Below, one piece after another: positions 25,352 through 34,861 of a DNA stretch of 64,000 nucleotides (within the stretch, counting starts at the first letter, position 1; every line of letters starts with the position of its first letter). The DNA is taken from contig CALWGC010000020.1 in NCBI GenBank assembly GCA_944378105.1, positions 62,001-126,000 of the forward strand. The letters are read 5' to 3'. The notes below the pieces were generated by a model that ran no database searches, was not told the DNA's origin, and was given only the letters and a program-made list of their open reading frames with translations. Source of the stretch: an uncultured Clostridia bacterium. GTDB lineage: Bacteria > Bacillota > Clostridia > Lachnospirales > Anaerotignaceae. The translations under genes and the position numbers were made by a program.

Positions 25352-26980
25352 TTAACATATCATTTTGTTACTCTTTGACCTATTGCATTTCCAACACAAT
25401 GTCTGAAGATTCTCTTCTACTGTGCAACCGCCTTTTGATACCGGAATGATATGGTCGATTTCAAGCAGAAGATTTGGTTCTGAATAGATGGAATTTCCAC
25501 AACTACAGCAAGTATAATTATCTCTCTTTTTGATAAACTCACGCAGTTTTTTGGTCATCAGTAAGCGTTGTTCTTTTGCAAAAGCACTTGCAGTAAGTTT
25601 GCTTTCCAGTACTTTAATCAATTCTACAATCGTTTCTTCTGTCATTGGTACCGTAAAGGATCTCTGGGCCAGTCCACCACTAGAAGTATATGAAAATTTA
25701 TATTCTACCGTAAGCACACTTTCATCAATGTTTGCAAAACCAAGCCTTGAGTAAAATCCAGCCTCGTCGTTTTCCATAATAAAATCAGGAACATCACCAA
25801 GGTACTGTTGATATTCTGCTTTGTAATTCTCAATAATTTGCTTTGCGTCTCTTAACGTTTCCAGTTCTTCCACAAGACGATAAAGCTTCTGGATTTGCTC
25901 GGGATATGCTTTTTTATTCGGGTAAAAGTTTTTTACGACATACTCTAAAGGATTATTTTCTGCACTTGCAAATACCGTTGAAGAAACCTCTGCTGTAAAA
26001 GGTGTAATTGTTTTTTTATATGGACGAATATAATTATATTCATCTTCATTAATCGTTTCGTTTCGAACCACTCTCGTACCAAAAAGCTGAGAGATAGATT
26101 GTACTTTCTCTGTAATATATTCATTAAATTCTCTCTGCGTACTCATCAATACTTCACAAGTCTCTTTAATCTTTAAAAAATCAGGAGATTCATAATAGTC
26201 AAGTATCCTTTGATTGATCGCAACCAATTGTTCAACTTCTTCCTTAAGATGAGACATAAATCTTCCAATCACATCCCATTCCTCACTATCAACAGTTTTA
26301 ATTTTTTTAATACTGTTAACCGTTCTATCAAATAATTGAGCAATCAAACCATCTAACTGCTCCCGACTTCCTTTCATCACCAAAGAATTTCTGTTCTCAT
26401 TCGCATAATCAATAAGGTTGTTTATGCTTTCATAATATTCATGCTGCTTTTGACTCAAGGCCTCTTTTTGCTGTTCTTTCAGATACTTATTATATTCTCC
26501 TTTTCCCATTAACAAAGACGGATCTTCTTTTAGCCGGTCTATCTCATATTGATTTATAATGATTTGTTTTGTACCCAAATTTTTCCCAGCGGTTGATATG
26601 TAATTAACACAAATTCGATATGCACCCGCATTCTTCAAAACTGTATCCATTTGTTCTTTAAGCCGTCGATATTGTAGATCAGATTTGTATTCATTATCCT
26701 CAAGAAAACTCTTTAAAGTCGTTGCTACATCATTTTTTCTTTTAAGAATATTTTCTGCCACCATAAGTTTTTCTTTGTTTTCCTTAAAAAATTTGATATC
26801 ATCATATTTTTCTAATGCCGAACGACTTTTGACAACCACTCTCTCATCAAAATAAGAAACTACGTCCCAATTTGAAAACCCTAATATTTCCAAGACTTCT
26901 TTTTCTAACTTTTTATATTTATGCTCTAATATAAATTTAACTACAAAGAATACTACTATGATTGCTATAATCCAAAACAT
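25352..26980 (-). CDS. Membrane-anchored coiled-coil protein with C-terminal HNH nuclease domain
   Basis: A 542-residue protein. Residues 2-18 (FWIIAIIVVFFVVKFIL) form one membrane helix. About 20-330 is charged and helical, likely coiled coil. An unrecognised beta-containing region spans about 330-470. The end holds an HNH fold: KRDNYTCCSCG (about 490), IDHIIPVSKGG (about 513) and LCWKCNRSKSN (about 530), giving two CxxC pairs and the DH catalytic motif. By eye it is much richer in AT than its neighbours and uses different codons, which points to horizontal transfer. It may be a stand-alone phage-defence or DNA-processing factor; no partner gene is visible. The ATG follows GGAAAGGAAGGTAACTGGAAA. 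Confidence 0.8.
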   Translation of the reverse strand: MFWIIAIIVVFFVVKFILEHKYKKLEKEVLEILGFSNWDVVSYFDERVVVKSRSALEKYDDIKFFKENKEKLMVAENILKRKNDVATTLKSFLEDNEYKSDLQYRRLKEQMDTVLKNAGAYRICVNYISTAGKNLGTKQIIINQYEIDRLKEDPSLLMGKGEYNKYLKEQQKEALSQKQHEYYESINNLIDYANENRNSLVMKGSREQLDGLIAQLFDRTVNSIKKIKTVDSEEWDVIGRFMSHLKEEVEQLVAINQRILDYYESPDFLKIKETCEVLMSTQREFNEYITEKVQSISQLFGTRVVRNETINEDEYNYIRPYKKTITPFTAEVSSTVFASAENNPLEYVVKNFYPNKKAYPEQIQKLYRLVEELETLRDAKQIIENYKAEYQQYLGDVPDFIMENDEAGFYSRLGFANIDESVLTVEYKFSYTSSGGLAQRSFTVPMTEETIVELIKVLESKLTASAFAKEQRLLMTKKLREFIKKRDNYTCCSCGNSIYSEPNLLLEIDHIIPVSKGGCTVEENLQTLCWKCNRSKSNKMIC

Positions 26981-27229
26981 TTTCCAGTTACCTTCCTTTC
27001 CAATTTACCATAATATACTTTTTCAAAAGTACTATATAAATCATCATAGAAACTTTATCATTACTAATTTAAGTTTTAAATTCTAGGTTTTCTCCTTTTA
27101 TTCTCTCTTTCTATTTTCTGTTCACCTCCATCCTCTTTTTCATAAACTCCATTCTTCTCCCCTGAACCACTTTGTTTAAACATCAATAAATGTAACAAAA
27201 ATGAAAAAATCCAATTATTTTACATGTAT

Positions 27230-27258
27230 ATTATACAACCAAATATTACAAAATTCAA
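27230..27258 (-). promoter_or_regulatory. Promoter of the HNH gene
   Basis: Minus strand TTGAAT (27253-27258) and TATAAT (27230-27235) are 17 bp apart. This leaves a leader of about 240 bases. The leader contains a 13-codon frame (27111-27152, Met-Glu-Phe-Met-Lys...) four bases after GGGGAG, of uncertain meaning. Nothing else was recognised in 26981-27385. Confidence 0.6.
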
Positions 27259-27385
27259 CCTTTCTCAACCCAACTTAAAGAAACAGCTTTTCTAAAATTC
27301 TAGACAGCTCCTCCTATCTATAAATAAATTTTTGGGGGGTCCTTTATCAAATCATATTTTTGAACTCAAACGAAGAAAAACAAAA

Positions 27386-27427
27386 ACAGGACTGCAAGCA
27401 AGACCAAACCAGTCCCCGCAGCCCTGT
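27386..27427 (-). terminator. Terminator of the collagen-like gene
   Basis: ACAGGACTGC and GCAGCCCTGT form the arms with one mismatch around a 22-base loop; minus strand TTTTTGTTTTTC follows. Confidence 0.75.
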
Positions 27428-27502
27428 TGTTTCATCGGATTCCTACCAAAAGTCCTTCTTTTTCCTTCTTGTTCCTTCCAAAAGCCCCATTGAAAACCAC
27501 CC

Positions 27503-28602
<1,100 letters not shown>

Positions 28603-28729
28603 CTAGACCTCCCCCATCCGCTTTCTTCTATTCTATGTTGCAAGTTGCCATCGGTGCCCCCTTTGCCCCAAATGGTCCAAGCCGTGTCAAAAAACGCTTT
28701 CTTTTTGCCAACCATCGGCAAAATAAAAA

Positions 28730-28765
28730 AATCGGGGAGAAGGCAAAAATACCTTCTCCCCGATT
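28730..28765. terminator. Bidirectional terminator between tRNA-Ser and the collagen-like gene
   Basis: AATCGGGGAGAAGG/CCTTCTCCCCGATT, flanked by A-rich and T-rich runs on both sides. On the minus strand it ends the MarR/tRNA-Ser transcript. Confidence 0.92.
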
Positions 28766-28821
28766 TTTTCCATCGCTCCTTCCCGGCCAAGCCAGGTTCC
28801 AACCGTGCAATGGAGTAAAGA

Positions 28822-28907
28822 CGGAAGCGGTGGGATTCGAACCCACGTGCCCCGGAGGGCAAACTGATTTCGAGTCAGCCCCGTTATGACCACTTCGATA
28901 CGCTTCC
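28822..28907 (-). tRNA. tRNA-Ser (CGA)
   Basis: Acceptor arms GGAAGCG and CGCTTCC pair fully. The anticodon loop is CTCGAAA, giving anticodon CGA for UCG. A long variable arm (GCCCTCCGGGGC) is typical of serine tRNA. The T arm is GTGGGTTCGAATCCCAC. CCA is not encoded. Confidence 0.95.
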
Positions 28908-28912
28908 TTATG

Positions 28913-29347
28913 TTATGACTCGCTCACAGAAAAATCCAGATTGGCAATCCGGCGCAAATCGTCTTTCAACCGCGCCACTTCCTCCTCCGAAAAACTGCGC
29001 AATACCTGCTCATTGACTTCGTCAATGATGCGGGAAATGGGCTCTTCCAAGGCCTTGCCTTTTTCGGTGATCATCACCTGCACTTCCCGGCGATCTTCTT
29101 TATTGATCACCCGGTCAATGAGGTCTTTTTTTTGCATCCGATCCAGCACGCCGGAAATGGTGGAAGTTTCCAGACTCAGCACTTCGGCAATCTGTTTGGG
29201 CGTGGCATGGCTCTTTCCCCACAGGCAGGCCAAAACTCCGTACTGAGACGGCGTAATGTCATAGGCTGCAAGCTTCGTACTCATCAACTGAAATACGTTG
29301 TGCTGTGCCGTGGTTAATAAAAAATTGATGCACTCTTTCAGTTCCAT
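28913..29347 (-). CDS. MarR-family transcriptional regulator
   Basis: A 144-residue winged-helix protein. The recognition region is ATPKQIAEVLSLETSTISGVLDRMQKKDLI (about 48-78 in parts), then the wing RVINKEDRREVQVMITEKG. The C-terminal helix closes the dimer. It has its own consensus promoter and stands five bases before tRNA-Ser on the same strand, so the two may share a transcript. No obvious target gene is adjacent. Confidence 0.9.
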   Translation of the reverse strand: MELKECINFLLTTAQHNVFQLMSTKLAAYDITPSQYGVLACLWGKSHATPKQIAEVLSLETSTISGVLDRMQKKDLIDRVINKEDRREVQVMITEKGKALEEPISRIIDEVNEQVLRSFSEEEVARLKDDLRRIANLDFSVSES

Positions 29348-29378
29348 GCTCCACCCTCATTTCTTTAGTCACCATATC

Positions 29379-29407
29379 ATTATATAACACACTTTTCTTT
29401 CTGTCAA
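29379..29407 (-). promoter_or_regulatory. Sigma-A promoter of the second MarR gene
   Basis: Minus strand TTGACA (29402-29407) and TATAAT (29379-29384) are 17 bp apart. Confidence 0.88.
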
Positions 29408-29430
29408 ACAGTTTCTGATTGCTCCTTTTC

Positions 29431-29461
29431 AGGGCAGCAGTTCTTTTTTTGCTGCTGCCCT
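29431..29461 (-). terminator. Hairpin after the stalk-domain gene, no U tract
   Basis: AGGGCAGCAG pairs with CTGCTGCCCT across 11 bases, seven bases past the stop at 29468. Neither strand has a T run after the stem; the loop itself holds seven T. Confidence 0.45.
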
Positions 29462-29467
29462 GCGGCA

Positions 29468-30631
29468 TTACCGAAAATGAAGCTGTGGCAGCACCCAATT
29501 GGTCACCATCGTCGTCACATCCCCATGGGGTCCGGCAAAGGGGGAAAGCTTCAAATCCACAGCGTTTTCCCCGTTCCAGGCCACGGTGATGGTTTTCTCC
29601 CGGTTATCCCGCTGGTCTTCCAGCACCACATAGCCGCCTTCTTTGGCAAACACCACCACAAACGGCCCGCCGTTTTCTTCCCGCAACACACAAACGGTGT
29701 AGGCTTCATTTTCTATCTGACTTTCCAGCTGATCGGTTTTGGTAAAAAAGGCATAGGCCTCGGCATAGCTTTTTTGCGGCGTGCGCACCTTTTGCATCTG
29801 CGCGACCACCGGTTCTGTTTCTACAATAGAAAGATAGGTTAACGCACTGCGCCAAGGCGTTGCCGGCAGAGTCACCGTCTGCCCAACGGCTTCTTTCCCC
29901 TCCCCGGTGGAAACCCAAAGGGGCTGGATGGTCCCTTGTTTCTCTTTGGGGTAGGATGCAGAAAAGGCATAGGACTGGGTTCCTTCTCCTTGGCTTGGCT
30001 GTGGATTGCTGCCATCGGAAGGCAAAAGCGCCATCCGGTAGCGCAGATCATTGGGCCAAAAATAAAGGGTGTCGTCCAAAAATGTATAGTCCAACCGGGT
30101 GGCCTCCGGCCCTTGCAAGACTGCCGTCTGGGAAAGGAAGCTGTCAAAGGAAAGTTCTCTCTTTTCCCCATCCCAGTTGGTCTTTGCCAAATAGTTGGAA
30201 TAGCCATAGGCCTCGTTTTTGCTTCCGGCCACTTCCCCCAGCTCCTCCAAACAAACGGCCACCTGCCCCTGCAACAAGTACTTGGTCACCGGCACGCCGT
30301 TAAAGGAAACGGGATCGTCTGCCACTTCCACCGGCCCCAGCGGAAGCTTCGCCTCTTGTTCCACGTCCTGGCTTGGCCCATAGCCGGTGGAGGCAATCTC
30401 CAAGATGCCCTCCCCTTTTACAGAAATCCAACAAGAAAAACCATAGTCCAGCAAATCCTCTGCCAGCACCAACGTCTTTCCTCCCATGTTGTATCCGGCA
30501 ATGGGTACCCCGTTGACCTTTGTTTGGATGTCCGTTTCATAAGTCCGCCCCACCACTTGGTTGGCCCAAACGGGAAAGGACAAAAGCAAACAAAACCCCA
30601 GGCACCATCCGCCAAGCCATCTTCCTTTCAT
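29468..30631 (-). CDS. Secreted protein with copper-amine-oxidase-type stalk domain
   Basis: A 387-residue protein with a signal peptide (KGRWLGGWCLGFCLLLSFPV, cleavage near VWA-NQ). Residues about 35-70 (VNGVPIAGYNMGGKTLVLAE then DLLDYGF) match the short stalk-like repeat of copper amine oxidase N-terminal domains, common in Clostridia exported proteins. The rest has no recognised fold. A start 39 codons upstream exists, but the one at 30631 has AAAGGGGTG and gives the signal peptide. It lies 17 bases after the YihY gene and is likely co-transcribed. Confidence 0.78.
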   Translation of the reverse strand: MKGRWLGGWCLGFCLLLSFPVWANQVVGRTYETDIQTKVNGVPIAGYNMGGKTLVLAEDLLDYGFSCWISVKGEGILEIASTGYGPSQDVEQEAKLPLGPVEVADDPVSFNGVPVTKYLLQGQVAVCLEELGEVAGSKNEAYGYSNYLAKTNWDGEKRELSFDSFLSQTAVLQGPEATRLDYTFLDDTLYFWPNDLRYRMALLPSDGSNPQPSQGEGTQSYAFSASYPKEKQGTIQPLWVSTGEGKEAVGQTVTLPATPWRSALTYLSIVETEPVVAQMQKVRTPQKSYAEAYAFFTKTDQLESQIENEAYTVCVLREENGGPFVVVFAKEGGYVVLEDQRDNREKTITVAWNGENAVDLKLSPFAGPHGDVTTMVTNWVLPQLHFR

Positions 30632-30648
30632 ACCATGCCACCCCTTTC

Positions 30649-31494
30649 TCATTCCTGCTTTGCCCTCTTTTGAAAATAGCCCATGCCCCTTAACACACTG
30701 TTGAGCTCTGCTCCCAAAATCAAAATCACCGCCACCGCATACAGCCAAATCAGCATGATAATCATGGCCCCCAGCGATCCAAACACCACCGAGTAATAGG
30801 CCACATGTTCCACATAATAACTAAACCCAATGGAAAAAGCCAGCCAAAGCACCATCGTAAATAGCGCTCCCGGCAGCACTTCCCGCAACCGTACCTTGCA
30901 GTTGGGCGCCATCACATACAAAAACAGCACCACCAAAAACGTCAACACCGCCAAAATCAAAAACCGCAGCGGCGCCCATAAATCAATGAACCCTTGGGTA
31001 ATGGGAATATATCGCGCCACCAGCGTCAAAATCTTCCTGCCCATCACCGTCAGCACCAGTGTCCCAAATAACAGTGCCACCAAAAACAAACTGAACACAA
31101 AAACTAAGATGACTTTCGAAATCACCGACCGGTCTCTCTCCACCCGGTAGGCAAAATTGATGGCACGGATCACCCGGCTCATGGCACGGTAAGGAAAATA
31201 AAAGGTAAAAAATAAGCTGACCATCAGCAAATTGGTACTGGTGCCACTGGTGGCATAGGCCACATAGGCTGCAATCATGTCAATCATTTCTTCTGGCAAA
31301 ATGCCATGAAGGCTTTCATACAGCATCTCTTGGGAAATATTGGCAAACCCCAGCAAACTGCTGCCAAACACCATCAGCGGAAACAGCGAAAAAATCAAGT
31401 AATAGGAGAGGGCCGCCGCTTCGTTACCCACATTGTCCCCAAAATATCGCCGAGCAACCCGAATCACCAATTCTGCTCCTCGTCTATGCCCCAT
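30649..31494 (-). CDS. YihY/BrkB-family membrane protein
   Basis: A 281-residue protein with six hydrophobic helices. NEAAALSYYLIFSLFPLMVF (about 24-43) is the family signature; PNCKVRLREVLPGALF and GSLGAMIIMLIWLYAVAVI follow. Members were once called ribonuclease BN in error; their true role is unknown, possibly export. An AGAACAAAG stretch precedes the ATG. First of a two-gene unit. Confidence 0.9.
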   Translation of the reverse strand: MGHRRGAELVIRVARRYFGDNVGNEAAALSYYLIFSLFPLMVFGSSLLGFANISQEMLYESLHGILPEEMIDMIAAYVAYATSGTSTNLLMVSLFFTFYFPYRAMSRVIRAINFAYRVERDRSVISKVILVFVFSLFLVALLFGTLVLTVMGRKILTLVARYIPITQGFIDLWAPLRFLILAVLTFLVVLFLYVMAPNCKVRLREVLPGALFTMVLWLAFSIGFSYYVEHVAYYSVVFGSLGAMIIMLIWLYAVAVILILGAELNSVLRGMGYFQKRAKQE

Positions 31495-31572
31495 CTTTGT
31501 TCTCCTTTCCGCAGTTCTTCTTTCTTTATTATACCAAAGATGGGCACAGGATTCACGGGTTTCTTGTCAAAA

Positions 31573-31611
31573 AAAAAGCCGTGGACTTGAAAACACAAGT
31601 CCCGGCTTTTT
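31573..31611. terminator. Terminator of the metQNI operon (bidirectional)
   Basis: GCCG-GGACTTG pairs with CAAGTCC-CGGC, one bulged T; A and T runs flank both ends. It lies seven bases past the metI stop. Confidence 0.88.
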
Positions 31612-31617
31612 AGAGCA

Positions 31618-32283
31618 TTATCGTTTGGTGGCTTTCTTTGCCAAAAAATCGCCAAAGTTTTGTGCCACTTGCACCACAACGACCAAAATCAACACAGTGA
31701 TGATCATGACGCCTGTTTCATAGCGGTAATAGCCATACTGGATGGCCAAGTTCCCAATACCGCCGCCACCCACCAGACCGGCCATGGCGCTAAAGCCAAT
31801 GAGGTTGACAAAGGTGACCGTAAAGGCCCGCAAAAGCCCTGGAAAGGCTTCCACGAACACCACTTTTCTTAAAATCAACGGCAACGAAGCGCCGGTGGAA
31901 AGGGCCGCTTCAATAACACCCGTATCCACTTCCCGAAAGGCGCCGTCCACCAGTCTGGCCAAAAAGGCAATGGCCGCGATGCTTAAGGGAATGGCCGCTG
32001 CCTTTGGCCCAATGTTGGTGCCAACCAAGGCCTGCATCAGCGGAATGCAAAGTACCATCAAAATCACAAAGGGGATAGAGCGGATGACATTGACTACCAC
32101 TTCTGCCACGGTGTTGACCACTTTTTGTTTCACAAACATCTGGTTGGATGTGATATAAAGCAACAGCCCCAAAAGCGTGCCTAAAATCAAAGCAGAAATC
32201 ATGGAAATGGCCATCATTTGGATGGTTTCTATCACGGCCTTTCCAAGCTCCCGCTGTAAAATTTCGAATGTTTCTGCCAGCAT
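31618..32283 (-). CDS. metI: Methionine ABC transporter permease
   Basis: A 221-residue permease with five membrane helices. The binding-protein-dependent loop appears as EAALSTGASLPLILRKVVFVEA (about 130-150 in parts), and VVVNVIRSIPFVILMV is a MetI-type segment. It moves methionine across the membrane, powered by MetN. It is third in metQ-metN-metI order, 13 bases after metN. Confidence 0.93.
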   Translation of the reverse strand: MLAETFEILQRELGKAVIETIQMMAISMISALILGTLLGLLLYITSNQMFVKQKVVNTVAEVVVNVIRSIPFVILMVLCIPLMQALVGTNIGPKAAAIPLSIAAIAFLARLVDGAFREVDTGVIEAALSTGASLPLILRKVVFVEAFPGLLRAFTVTFVNLIGFSAMAGLVGGGGIGNLAIQYGYYRYETGVMIITVLILVVVVQVAQNFGDFLAKKATKR

Positions 32284-32296
32284 GTGGGTTCCTCCT

Positions 32297-33310
32297 TTAT
32301 TTCAACTTTTCCAACCGGTAAACATGGTCGGTAATGTACTGCACCGCTTCTTTGCGGATATCGTCTTTCCCTTTGACTTTGATGACAAGAATACCCAAGG
32401 CCTGACGGTGGATATAGTCGATCTTCCCATGAAGGATACTCACATCCACGTCAAACCGTTTGGCCACTTCGTTGATGACCGGGTCATAGGCCTTTTCGCC
32501 TACATAATAAATTTTATACAGTTCTTCGTCGGCCTGGATGGCATCGGCCACAAAATCCGGCACGTCCAGTTCAAAGTTGCGGTTGACCAGCATTTTGGTG
32601 ACAGGGTGTTGCGGGTTGGCAAAAATGGAATAGGTATCGTTGACTTCCACAATTTCGCCTTTGTTCATGACGGCAATCCGGTCAAAGAGTTTTTTGGCCG
32701 CATCCAAGTCATGGGTGATAAAGACGATGGTGATGTTGGATGTTTCTTTGATTTTGCGCAACACGGAAAGCACTTCTTCGGTGCTTTCCAAATCCAGTGC
32801 GGATGTGGCTTCGTCACAAAGGAGAATGTCCGGCGTATTGGCCAAGGCCCTGGCGATGGCCACCCGCTGTTTTTGGCCGCCGCTGAGGCTTTGGGGATAG
32901 ACGTCAATCTTATCCGAAAGCCCCACCATCTGCAACAGCTCTTCCACCCGGGCCCGTTGTTTTTCTTTGGGATATCCCCCGGCCGTTAAGGCGAAGGCCA
33001 CATTTTCGCAAACGGTTGCGCCGCTGATCAAATGGAAATGCTGAAAAATCATGCCAATGTTTTTGCGTACCTGCCGCAATTGGCTGCCTTTGGCTTTTGT
33101 GATGTCCACACCGTCAATGAGCACTTGGCCGCTGGTGGGCTGCTGTAACAGATTCATCACCCGCACCAGTGTGCTTTTCCCAGCACCGCTGGGGCCAACA
33201 ATCCCAAAAATTTCGCCTTTTTCAATTTCCAAATTCACATTTTTTACGGCATGAAATCCGTCTTTTCCCTTTGCGCCAAAGGAAACGGAAATATCTTTAC
33301 AAACGATCAT
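32297..33310 (-). CDS. metN: Methionine ABC transporter ATP-binding protein
   Basis: A 337-residue ATPase. Walker A is GPSGAGKSTL (about 37), the signature LSGGQKQRVAIARAL (about 140) and Walker B ILLCDEATSALD (about 160). Residues about 260-337 form the C-terminal NIL domain that in MetN senses methionine to shut the transporter. It lies 25 bases after metQ. Confidence 0.94.
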   Translation of the reverse strand: MIVCKDISVSFGAKGKDGFHAVKNVNLEIEKGEIFGIVGPSGAGKSTLVRVMNLLQQPTSGQVLIDGVDITKAKGSQLRQVRKNIGMIFQHFHLISGATVCENVAFALTAGGYPKEKQRARVEELLQMVGLSDKIDVYPQSLSGGQKQRVAIARALANTPDILLCDEATSALDLESTEEVLSVLRKIKETSNITIVFITHDLDAAKKLFDRIAVMNKGEIVEVNDTYSIFANPQHPVTKMLVNRNFELDVPDFVADAIQADEELYKIYYVGEKAYDPVINEVAKRFDVDVSILHGKIDYIHRQALGILVIKVKGKDDIRKEAVQYITDHVYRLEKLK

Positions 33311-33335
33311 GTTCCTTCACCTCAACTAAATTTTC

Positions 33336-34250
33336 TTATTCGTCGGCGCCGTATTTTTCTACCCACCACTCTGGCTTGTCAAAACCAGCATAGAGGCTGC
33401 CATCTGCCATAATCACATCATAAAATGCCTGGCTTTCTACAATTTCTTTCAGCTCTGCGCCCAAAGTATCCACATCTTCGGTCCGAACGGCAATGACATT
33501 TTTAAAATCTTCGCCCAATTTTTCTACACCCAGTGCATCGGCAAAATCCAATTCTGCGGCGATGGCATAGTTGCCTGGGATGACGCCGATGGCAACGCTA
33601 TCGAGGCTTCTGGAAATCTGGGCTGCATCCATGGTCACAAATTCCAAGTTTTTCGGGTTATCTGCAATGTCGGCTACACTTGCTTTTGTTTCGTCAATTT
33701 CACCATTTAAGGTAATGACGCCAAGGTCGCGCAGGAAACGAAGGGAACGAGCCAGGTTTACGGCATCGATGGGGATGGCCACGGTATCGCCATCTTGCAG
33801 TTCATCCAAAGAAGTAATGGAGTTAGAGAAGACGCCAGCGCCTGCCGTTGGCACGTTGATGACAGCAGAAATATCCAGGTTGTTGTCGGCGGCAAACTGG
33901 GTTAAGTAGGCGGTGTGCTGCATCAAGTTGGCATCGATGTCGCCGCTGGCCAATGCTTGGTCTGGCTGTACATAATCAGTAAATTCAATGATTTCTACGG
34001 TATAGCCTTTTTCTTCCAAACTTGGGGTAATGGCATCGGTGAACATATCGCCATAAGGGCCGGCGCAAACGCCAACTTTCAATTCTTTTGCTTCGGTGGT
34101 TTCGGCGGTGCTTTCTTCCGTTGTTTCTGTACTTTCGGTGGTTTGGGTGCTTTCGGTGCTTTCTGCACTATCGCTGCCAGAAGCACAACCACTCAAGGCC
34201 AATAAGGCCGCTGCCGTCAATGCAATTACTTTGCTCCAATGTTTTTTCAT
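33336..34250 (-). CDS. metQ: Methionine-binding lipoprotein
   Basis: A 304-residue NlpA/MetQ-family lipoprotein. The signal peptide ends in LALSGCASG, a lipobox. A Ser/Thr/Glu-rich linker (about 25-52) precedes the binding domain: KVGVCAGPYGDMF, VEIIEFTDYVQPDQALASG, IDANLMQHTAYL and VPTAGAGVFSN. It captures methionine outside the cell. The ATG follows AAGGAGAGATCGGATT. It is the first gene after the unusual leader at 34251-34661. Confidence 0.94.
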   Translation of the reverse strand: MKKHWSKVIALTAAALLALSGCASGSDSAESTESTQTTESTETTEESTAETTEAKELKVGVCAGPYGDMFTDAITPSLEEKGYTVEIIEFTDYVQPDQALASGDIDANLMQHTAYLTQFAADNNLDISAVINVPTAGAGVFSNSITSLDELQDGDTVAIPIDAVNLARSLRFLRDLGVITLNGEIDETKASVADIADNPKNLEFVTMDAAQISRSLDSVAIGVIPGNYAIAAELDFADALGVEKLGEDFKNVIAVRTEDVDTLGAELKEIVESQAFYDVIMADGSLYAGFDKPEWWVEKYGADE

Positions 34251-34387
34251 AATCCGATCTCTCCTTTATCCCATTTGTTTTTTGTTTTTTTGTTTTTTGT
34301 TTTTTCTTTTTTTTGATTTCATTCTGTTTTTCTGATTTGTTTTTTGCTCTGTCTTTTGCGTTATGGCCGCTTTGGGCAACAAAAAAA

Positions 34388-34416
34388 CAGCTACACTCAT
34401 CTGCTGTGTGTACCTG
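34388..34416 (-). terminator. Leader terminator upstream of metQ
   Basis: Minus strand CAGGTACAC and GTGTAGCTG pair with one G-G mismatch around an 11-base loop, followed by TTTTTTT. It stands 138 bases before metQ and inside its long leader, the position of an attenuator. Confidence 0.7.
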
Positions 34417-34534
34417 TTTCTACTCAAAGAAAACGTGTCGTTTCCGTTTCAAACCCACAGGTCACACAAATTGCGATGCACACCAAAAACAAACCATAGA
34501 ACTGCGACATCCTACCGCTTTTTACGGTGACAAA

Positions 34535-34586
34535 GATAAGTGAACCTGCTTGCTTTTTTCCATGTTGCCAAGTGGTTTATCTTATC
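34535..34586 (-). promoter_or_regulatory. Stem overlapping the leader-peptide stop codon
   Basis: Minus strand GATAAG (34586-34581) and AACC pair with GGTT and CTTATC (34540-34535). The left arm overlaps the last sense codons of the 18-residue leader peptide and its flanking bases, so a ribosome there would open the stem. Further hairpins (ACCG/CGGT near 34514-34530) follow. Confidence 0.5.
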
Positions 34587-34633
34587 CCTGCCACCTTGCA
34601 CATGGTCATGTTGTTTGAAATCGTAACGAACAT
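34577..34633 (-). CDS. 18-residue leader peptide upstream of metQNI
   Basis: MFVTISNNMTMCKVAGIR, preceded by AGAAAGGAGAGAAAGCGTT and placed about 28 bases after the predicted transcription start. The Met-Thr-Met-Cys stretch places two methionine codons and one cysteine codon just before the stop. This fits a peptide whose translation rate reports charged Met (or Cys) tRNA. No known leader peptide was recognised; it could also be an unrelated small protein. Confidence 0.6.
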   Translation of the reverse strand: MFVTISNNMTMCKVAGIR

Positions 34634-34667
34634 AACGCTTTCTCTCCTTTCTGTGTTGTTGTCGTTT

Positions 34668-34696
34668 ATGATACTGCCATTTTTTTCGATTGTCAA
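34668..34696 (-). promoter_or_regulatory. Sigma-A promoter of the metQNI leader
   Basis: Minus strand TTGACA (34691-34696) and TATCAT (34668-34673) are 17 bp apart. The resulting leader to metQ is about 410 bases. Confidence 0.78.
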
Positions 34697-34739
34697 CACT
34701 TTTTTTGAATTTTTTTCATTTTCCCCGGTGCCGATTTCT

Positions 34740-34795
34740 CGCCAGAACGAGACAAAGCCTTGATTTTTCTGGCTTTGTCCCGCCGTTCTTTGGCG
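34740..34795. repeat. Long inverted repeat between leuB and metQNI
   Basis: CGCCAGAACGAGACAAAGCC pairs with GGCTTTGTC...CGTTCTTTGGCG across an 11-base loop. The inner nine pairs are perfect and the outer ones imperfect. It probably ends the leu transcript, although the minus strand lacks a T run; the plus strand has ACTTTTTTT downstream. Confidence 0.6.
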
Positions 34796-34861
34796 TAAAC
34801 TTTTTTTGCTCCCCCTGTCAAACAAAGTGGAACGATGGGCGTCTTTTCCAAAAAAAGTGTA

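Noticed and set aside
34420-34640. SAM-I riboswitch before metQ
   Set aside because: Isolated pieces such as AAACC and GGCAAC occur, but the ordered core of the S-box could not be assembled, and no T-box motif is present.
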